A DNA stretch of 11,166 nucleotides from contig JAEYOT010000911.1 in assembly GCA_023411445.1 (NCBI GenBank), forward strand, positions 1-11,166. The letters are read 5' to 3'. Under the pieces are notes generated by a model that was not told the origin of the DNA, made no database searches, and saw nothing but the letters and a program-made list of their open reading frames with translations. This stretch comes from Pseudomonadota bacterium (GTDB lineage Bacteria; Myxococcota_A; Polyangia; Polyangiales; Polyangiaceae). The translations under genes and the position numbers were made by a program. Shown piece after piece: positions 7,700 through 11,166 of this stretch (within the stretch, counting starts at the first letter, position 1; every line of letters starts with the position of its first letter).

Positions 7700-8716
7700 C
7701 TACTTCGGCAGGTGCAGGCCGCATTCACGCTTGGTGGAGTCCTCCCACCACCAGCGCCCGGCGCGCTCGTGCTCCCCGGGACGCGCCGGACGAGTGCACG
7801 GCTCGCAGCCGATGGAGATGTAGCCCTCGTCGTGCAGGGGGTTGTAAGGCACCTGCTCGTCGCGGATGTAGCTCCACACCTGCGAGAGGCTCTGCTCCGC
7901 CAGCGGGTTCATCTTCAGGATCCGCCCGTCTACGCCTTGGTTCGTGTCCAGCTGCACCAGCGGCACGTCTGCGCGCGTCGGGCTCTGATCACGGCGCTGC
8001 CCCGTGATCCAGCAGGCATAGCGTGTGAGCGCTCGCCTGAGCGGCGCCACCTTGCGCACGCCGCAGCATTCCTGGTGCCCGTCCTCGTAGAAGCTGAACA
8101 GGCCCTTCCTGCGCACCAAATCTTCGAGCGGGATGGTGTCCGGCGCCATGATGGTGATCTCGATGCCGTAGTGCTTCCGCACGCGCTCGATGAAGCGGTA
8201 CGTCTCGGCGTGCAGGCGCCCAGTATCGAGAGAAAACACCGAGAAAGGGTGGCCAGACTTGGCGGCCATGTCGATCAGCACGACATCTTCCGCCCCGCTG
8301 AACGAGATGGCCGCGCGCTCACCGAAGCGCTCCAGCACGCGCGCCATCACCTCCGCCGGCGACTTGCCCGAAAGCTCGCCAGCCAGCACCAGCGCCGACG
8401 CTTCATCCAGCGAGCGCACCATGCCGCTGGACGGCATGGTCTCCGCGGGCGGAGCCAGGCGCTCTTTGATGAACGACATCACCGACGTGTACACCTGCTC
8501 GCGCTCCCCCTCCTTGACGATGAAGAAGGGGGCGAGGCTCACGCTCTTCTCCTTCGCCAGCTTCATGCCCGGCGAGCTCTCGTCGTTCTCGTCGGCCCAC
8601 ACCACCTCGTCGATGCGCTCCCACAAGCCTCGGCGCTTGAGCAGCTCCTCGGCCTGGATGCATTTGCCGCAGGGCTCGCCGCTCGCGAGCCGCTTCTTGA
8701 TCATGGTCACGTGCAT
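7700..8716 (-). CDS. cysH: Adenylylsulfate (APS) reductase with N-terminal glutaredoxin-like domain
   Basis: Assimilatory reductase turning APS into sulfite and AMP in the cytosol, for cysteine synthesis. The 338-residue product has two parts. Residues 1-88 look like a glutaredoxin/thioredoxin fold: CGKC at 16-19, then LAPFFIV (61-67) with the cis-Pro position. Residues about 100-338 are the PAPS-reductase family domain: PP-loop [10 protein letters not shown] (138-147), SLDTGRLH (162-169) and [12 protein letters not shown] (237-248). Cys217-Cys218 and Cys304-x2-Cys307 are the four ligands of the [4Fe-4S] cluster typical of APS-using enzymes, and Cys332 in ECGLH is the catalytic thiol. The fused redox domain would supply electrons; plant APR carries its redox domain at the C-terminus instead. 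ATG 8716 is chosen; TTG 8731 and ATG 8704 are alternatives, none with a good Shine-Dalgarno site. It follows the kinase gene by 54 nt. Confidence 0.93.
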   Translation of the reverse strand: MHVTMIKKRLASGEPCGKCIQAEELLKRRGLWERIDEVVWADENDESSPGMKLAKEKSVSLAPFFIVKEGEREQVYTSVMSFIKERLAPPAETMPSSGMVRSLDEASALVLAGELSGKSPAEVMARVLERFGERAAISFSGAEDVVLIDMAAKSGHPFSVFSLDTGRLHAETYRFIERVRKHYGIEITIMAPDTIPLEDLVRRKGLFSFYEDGHQECCGVRKVAPLRRALTRYACWITGQRRDQSPTRADVPLVQLDTNQGVDGRILKMNPLAEQSLSQVWSYIRDEQVPYNPLHDEGYISIGCEPCTRPARPGEHERAGRWWWEDSTKRECGLHLPK

Positions 8717-8729
8717 GGGACGAGCGCAC

Positions 8730-8757
8730 AATATGGGGCCGGCTTCGCTCAGAGCAA
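8730..8757 (-). promoter_or_regulatory. Weak candidate promoter of cysH
   Basis: Minus-strand TTGCTC (8757-8752), a 16-nt spacer and CATATT (8735-8730). Matches are 3/6 and 4/6, so this is weak. The start near 8723 would leave only about 7 nt before ATG 8716, or 19 nt before ATG 8704. Read-through from the kinase gene is an equally good explanation. Confidence 0.25.
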
Positions 8758-8770
8758 GCTCCCGCCTCGC

Positions 8771-9709
8771 TTAGGCTTGGGGCGGCTCGCCCGGCGGGAG
8801 CGTCTTCGGCACGGCCGGCGGTGGAACGAGCGTCTTACTCACCCCACGCGGAGAGTCCGCCCACACGTCGAGCTTCCGCAACTCCTCCCAAACCTGGGCG
8901 GGGCTCGTGTAACGGTATTGCTCGTTGCGGCGCAGGAGCACGCTCACGATGTTGCCGATCGGCGTGCCCAGCGCCTCGGCTTTGAGCCGCGGCACGCCTT
9001 CTTTGATCTGCTGCAGCATCGCGTCGTACCCCTGAGCGGTATCGAGCGGGTACTCGCCCGTGTGCATCTCGTACATGAGCAGGCCCAGCTGATACAGATC
9101 GCTTTGCTTGGTCGAGTAGCCGCCTGCGACGAGCTCGGGCGCCATGATGCGGTGCTGCACCACCTCCGGCCGCACCGCGTGTCTGCCTGAGAGCTCTTGC
9201 GCCACCCCCAAGTCACTCAGCTTGACGGTGAGCTCATCACCTTGCTGCACCAAGATGTTCCCCGCGTGCAGATCGTTGTGAATGATCTCGCTGTCCGACA
9301 GGTACTGCAGCGCGAACAAGATCTGCCGCGACAGGTCCACCACTAGCCGATCGGTGAACGCGCGGCCCAGCATGTCCGACAAGCTGTGGTCACAGCGCTC
9401 CAGCACCAGGTAGAACAAGCCCTGCGCTTCGAAGTAGTCGAACACGTAGACGACGTTCGGGTGCCGCAGCCGATAGAGCCGCTCCGCCTCCTTCAACCAC
9501 TCCGCCCGAACCTCGCTGTAGTGGCGCTTGCCGGGCTGAAACATCTTGAGCGCGAAGCGCTGATCGAAGGGACCCAGGCAGTCGAAGACCGCCCCGAAGC
9601 TGCCCTCGCCCAGTAAGTCGCCCAATAGGTAGGTCGCGCCCCGAGGGGAGCGCACGGACCCGCCCGGGAGCGGAAAAATGGGCATTTGCCCCGTCGACCA
9701 CTCGGTCAT
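8771..9709 (-). CDS. Soluble Ser/Thr protein kinase (Hanks type, non-RD)
   Basis: Eukaryotic-like protein kinase of 312 residues with no membrane segment, so cytosolic. The glycine loop GEGSFGAVFD is at 34-43, the ATP-binding Lys55 lies in FALKMF, and the helix-C Glu is probably 74 or 76. The catalytic loop IIHNDLHAGNIL (142-153) has Asp146 and Asn151, but the usual Arg before the catalytic Asp is Asn145, making it a non-RD kinase. The Mg-binding motif is SDLG (165-168), with Leu in place of Phe. APE is at 190-192, followed by SDLYQLGLLMYEMHTGEYP (203-221). The domain ends near 280 and the last ~30 residues are Pro-rich. It likely works without activation-loop phosphorylation, as non-RD kinases often do. 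ATG 9709 follows a GGGGG stretch. Its targets are unknown; co-orientation with cysH is the only contextual hint. Confidence 0.93.
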   Translation of the reverse strand: MTEWSTGQMPIFPLPGGSVRSPRGATYLLGDLLGEGSFGAVFDCLGPFDQRFALKMFQPGKRHYSEVRAEWLKEAERLYRLRHPNVVYVFDYFEAQGLFYLVLERCDHSLSDMLGRAFTDRLVVDLSRQILFALQYLSDSEIIHNDLHAGNILVQQGDELTVKLSDLGVAQELSGRHAVRPEVVQHRIMAPELVAGGYSTKQSDLYQLGLLMYEMHTGEYPLDTAQGYDAMLQQIKEGVPRLKAEALGTPIGNIVSVLLRRNEQYRYTSPAQVWEELRKLDVWADSPRGVSKTLVPPPAVPKTLPPGEPPQA

Positions 9710-9797
9710 TTCTGCCCCCGCATCCTACTCTCTGGCAGGAAAACCGGCAGAGTGACTTGCATTGGGCCCGCGCGCCGGGTAAACACCCGCCCCGTTC
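9710..9797. promoter_or_regulatory. Divergent intergenic region, kinase / small basic gene
   Basis: This 88-nt gap must hold the start signals of both divergent genes. For the plus strand TTGCAT (9757-9762) and TAAACA (9780-9785) are 17 nt apart, with a moderate -35 and a poor -10. An inverted repeat CTCTG/CAGAG (9730-9734, 9748-9752) lies in the middle and could be an operator. For the minus strand I find only TAGGAT near the kinase start, without a good -35. Confidence 0.3.
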
Positions 9798-9968
9798 ATG
9801 TCCAACCGATCGATCTGGAACGTCCGCAAGCGTCACGAGTGGCTCACCACCCCCCTCAAGGGCAAGCACCTGAAGGCGCGCAAGCGCGCTCGCATCGGGC
9901 TGCAGGCCGCGCTGGACCGCAAGGCTGCCCCCGCTGCCGCTCCGGCCGAGACGCCCGCGGCCAGCTGA
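9798..9968 (+). CDS. Very small basic protein, unknown function
   Basis: ATG 9798 to TGA 9966-9968 encodes 56 residues. Residues 1-42 are strongly basic (SIWNVRKRHEWL, then KGKHLKARKRARIGLQ), and residues 43-56 are an Ala/Pro-rich tail. The composition recalls small ribosome- or nucleic-acid-associated proteins, but I match no family and do not assign one. Support for a real gene: it fills an otherwise empty gap, has a divergent upstream region, keeps a highly charged amphipathic pattern with two Trp, and is followed by a strong hairpin. Against: no Shine-Dalgarno site is visible and it is short. A longer overlapping frame from 9686 would run through the divergent promoter and is less plausible. 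Confidence 0.6.
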   Translation: MSNRSIWNVRKRHEWLTTPLKGKHLKARKRARIGLQAALDRKAAPAAAPAETPAAS

Positions 9969-9984
9969 GTCCACCACGAACTTG

Positions 9985-10005
9985 GCCGGCGGCTTCGGCT
10001 CCGGC
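9985..10005 (+). other. Stable UUCG-capped hairpin between two genes
   Basis: 8-bp stem with one bulged C (C9990) and a C(UUCG)G tetraloop at 9993-9998, one of the most stable RNA loops. It starts 17 nt after the stop of the small basic gene. No U-run follows, so it is more likely an RNA 3'-end stabiliser, processing signal or factor-dependent end than a simple terminator. Confidence 0.45.
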
Positions 10006-10017
10006 TAACGCCAAGGC

Positions 10018-10572
10018 ATGCGTGCGCCCACGCGTGCCTTTCGTGTTTTGTTCGCGCTCGCCTGCGCAGCCCTCACTGGCTGCATGCAGGTCGGAGAAGG
10101 CGCGCTCGACGATCAGGATCCGAAGGCGCCTGGCGAGGTGCTCGGCTTCTTCGCGGTAGACGGCAAGCTGGCCGGGGATTCGTGCGGCGCTGAGAGCCTG
10201 GCCGCGCCGAGCAACTGGAGCTTCGAGGTGAAGCTGTCGCGGAGCGGGAGCGCCCTCTACTGGCTCAACGGGCGTGAAGCCATCGTCGGCGAGATCGACG
10301 CGCGCGGCGCGTTCGCCTTCACCACGCTGCTGGAGTTGCCGCTCGCAGCGCCGCGCGGAGCCTACAAGGGCTGCACCATCCTGCGGCGCGACTCGGCAGC
10401 GGGATCGCTAGCCGCCTCACAAGCAGCGCTGAGCGCCAAGCTCACGTACGCGTACTCGCAGAAGGACGGCTCGGACTGCAGTGAGCTCGTCACCGGCACT
10501 GACGGCATGCCCGAAGCGCTGCCTTGTCAGCTGTCCTACGCCCTGCGCGGGGAGCGGCTAGAGACCGACTGA
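10018..10572 (+). CDS. Small lipoprotein of unknown function
   Basis: Secreted lipoprotein of 184 residues. The signal peptide runs MRAPTRAFRVLFALACAAL with lipobox LTGC and lipidated Cys22. The mature part has four further cysteines (56, 119, 154, 170), enough for two disulfides, and alternating hydrophobic strands such as WSFEVKLSRSGSALYWLNG (67-85) and LTYAYSQ (142-148), suggesting a small beta-rich domain. I recognise no family. ATG 10018 has AAGG four bases upstream. It lies 49 nt after the small basic gene, separated by the UUCG hairpin, and ends about 125 nt before the non-coding RNA. Typical of the many lineage-specific lipoproteins of myxobacteria. Confidence 0.82.
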   Translation: MRAPTRAFRVLFALACAALTGCMQVGEGALDDQDPKAPGEVLGFFAVDGKLAGDSCGAESLAAPSNWSFEVKLSRSGSALYWLNGREAIVGEIDARGAFAFTTLLELPLAAPRGAYKGCTILRRDSAAGSLAASQAALSAKLTYAYSQKDGSDCSELVTGTDGMPEALPCQLSYALRGERLETD

Positions 10573-10640
10573 CCTTGCGGGGGCGTTTCCTGAGTGTGTA
10601 CGTTTCGTCTCCGGCCACACCGCTAAGGGTGCAGCATTTC

Positions 10641-10691
10641 TGACAATTTTGCCTTACGGGTCTGGCAGGCGCGAATTCGCCGTGCTATGTT
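10641..10691 (+). promoter_or_regulatory. Promoter of the structured RNA
   Basis: CTGGCA (10662-10667), an 18-nt spacer and TATGTT (10686-10691), with TG at 10683-10684 giving an extended -10. An A/T-rich tract (TGACAATTTT, 10641-10650) lies just upstream of the -35, where an UP element would be. Transcription should start near 10698, only a few bases before the first long stem of the RNA at 10701. This spacing supports both calls. Confidence 0.55.
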
Positions 10692-10697
10692 CTGAAC

Positions 10698-11150
10698 CAA
10701 CGTGCAGGTTGGAGTCTTCTCCCGGAATAATCCGGCGGGGGGCCACCCTCGCACCTGCACGAGGCCGAGACCCATGGTCTCCTTTCGGAAGCGCCCCAAT
10801 ATGCCGAACGTGGCGATAGAGCTGGTAAAGGCTCTCGTTCCACGAACTCGTCTAGGGCGTCCGGCTGCTGCCGGAGGAGGAAGTGCGTAATGAACAGTAC
10901 TCATGCCCCTAAACCGGAGGTGGACCCTCGGACTTAGCCGGTACGCTTCGTTCGGCCAGCGAGCCATTCTTTGCTCCTGCCCGAACGGATACGGCTGAGC
11001 GGTAGCGGGTACCTGCGCGTTGATCGCGCGGCACACCAGGCTACCAGAGCCCGAAAGTTCCTCCGGGGACGGGTGCCGGTTGAGACCGGCACCTGGGGCT
11101 AGCTGGAAAGGGCCGGGCGGTCCGAAGTGCCGCCCGGCTCTTTTTTCTTT
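10698..11150 (+). ncRNA. Candidate free-standing structured RNA, about 450 nt, family unknown
   Basis: No convincing reading frame covers this stretch, yet it is full of perfect local stems: 10701-10709/10753-10761 (9 bp); 10767-10772/10776-10781 (6 bp); 10818-10822/10831-10835, extended by 10806-10810/10836-10840; 10860-10865/10870-10875 (6 bp, TGCT loop); 10913-10917/10938-10942; 10949-10955/10981-10987 (7 bp) enclosing 10961-10964/10973-10976; 11001-11006/11040-11045 (6 bp) enclosing 11015-11019/11025-11029; and 11072-11080/11085-11093 (9 bp, TGAG loop). A promoter sits at the left end and an intrinsic terminator at the right, so it looks like its own transcription unit. It lacks the signatures of RNase P RNA, tmRNA, SRP RNA and 6S RNA. 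Unpaired A-rich joints (GGTAAAG, CTAAACC, CCGAAAG) resemble junctions of folded RNAs. A long leader of a gene beyond the window remains possible. Confidence 0.6.
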
Positions 11151-11151
11151 T
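11112..11151 (+). terminator. Strong intrinsic terminator
   Basis: GCCGGGCGG (11112-11120) pairs with CCGCCCGGC (11130-11138) around a 9-nt loop, and a U-rich tract TTTTTTCTTTT (11141-11151) follows almost directly. This is the clearest Rho-independent terminator in the window and ends the structured RNA. Confidence 0.93.
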
Positions 11152-11166
11152 GTGGGGTCCTAGGCC

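Noticed and set aside
7712..9190. Plus-strand frame of 492 codons across cysH and the kinase
   Set aside because: It runs antisense over two genes with intact catalytic motifs and has the Arg/His/Leu-rich composition of a shadow frame.
9731..9750. Sigma-54 (-24/-12) promoter, TGGCAGG-AAAA-CCGGCA
   Set aside because: The -12 half does not match TTGC and its GC is shifted by one base.
10662..10680. Sigma-54 promoter at TGGCAGGCGCGAATTCGC
   Set aside because: Spacing between the GG and GC elements is wrong; the extended -10 promoter explains the site better.
10702..10890. 62-codon plus-strand frame at the 5' end of the structured RNA
   Set aside because: It would start at the first bases of the transcript inside a 9-bp stem, with no ribosome site, and the sequence is not protein-like.
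10913..10935. T-box leader, because of GGAGGTGGACC resembling the GGUGGNACC block
   Set aside because: The invariant N between UGG and ACC is missing, no specifier loop is visible, and the surrounding stems do not fit a T-box.
10623..11036. 137-codon minus-strand frame over the structured RNA
   Set aside because: The protein has no domain-like pattern and is rich in Arg/Pro as expected of GC-rich noise. Stems, promoter and terminator all favour a plus-strand RNA.
11047..11066. Possible RNase P RNA: the minus strand here reads GGAGGAACTTTCGGGCTC, a little like the conserved GAGGAAAGTCCGGGCTC
   Set aside because: The match is imperfect in the invariant positions, lies on the strand opposite to promoter and terminator, and the other conserved RNase P blocks are absent.
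10698..11150. CsrB-like RNA, because of about eleven GGA triplets
   Set aside because: About eight are expected by chance at this base composition, and only one or two lie in hairpin loops.

Overview
The window is high-GC DNA with GC-rich third codon positions, frequent GTG/TTG start candidates, few clear Shine-Dalgarno sites and many lipoproteins and eukaryote-like modules (PEGA domain, leucine-rich repeats, Ser/Thr kinase). This suggests a myxobacterium-like organism (Myxococcota, perhaps Polyangia). That placement is inferred from style and gene content, not from a phylogenetic marker. It looks like a chromosomal housekeeping region. I see no insertion sequence, CRISPR array, phage gene or att site.

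Left part, plus strand: a short PEGA-domain membrane or lipoprotein gene (89-460) is followed by tRNA-Pro(UGG) at 515-588, whose likely promoter overlaps the stop codon of that gene. A tight three-gene run comes next: a plant/Chlamydia-type enoyl-ACP reductase (fabI, 698-1633), an SDS22-like leucine-rich-repeat lipoprotein (1649-2446) and a Trm11-like SAM-dependent methyltransferase (2454-3464), with gaps of 15 and 7 nt. After about 165 nt there is a 612-residue membrane protein of unknown function (3630-5468).

Centre, minus strand: glmS (7302-5473) converges on the membrane-protein gene with only 4 nt between the stop codons. A small conserved-looking helical protein gene (7587-7321) lies directly upstream of glmS. 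The pair appears to be transcribed from a promoter at 7681-7652 whose -10 box is a perfect TATAAT and whose mRNA would begin with a 6-bp hairpin. Upstream, still on the minus strand, are an APS reductase with an N-terminal glutaredoxin-like domain (cysH, 8716-7700) and a soluble Ser/Thr protein kinase (9709-8771).

Right part, plus strand: divergent from the kinase are a 56-residue very basic protein (9798-9968) and a small lipoprotein of unknown function (10018-10572). The last ~470 nt hold no convincing protein gene. They look like a free-standing structured non-coding RNA of about 450 nt (10698-11150), with its own extended -10 promoter, at least eight local helices and a strong intrinsic terminator. 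I could not match it to RNase P RNA, tmRNA, 6S RNA, SRP RNA, CsrB-type RNA or a riboswitch I know. It is the best candidate here for something undescribed.

The genes serve several unrelated core processes: fatty-acid synthesis (FabI), amino-sugar synthesis for the cell envelope (GlmS), sulfate assimilation (CysH), translation and RNA modification (tRNA-Pro, methyltransferase), signalling (kinase) and envelope lipoproteins.
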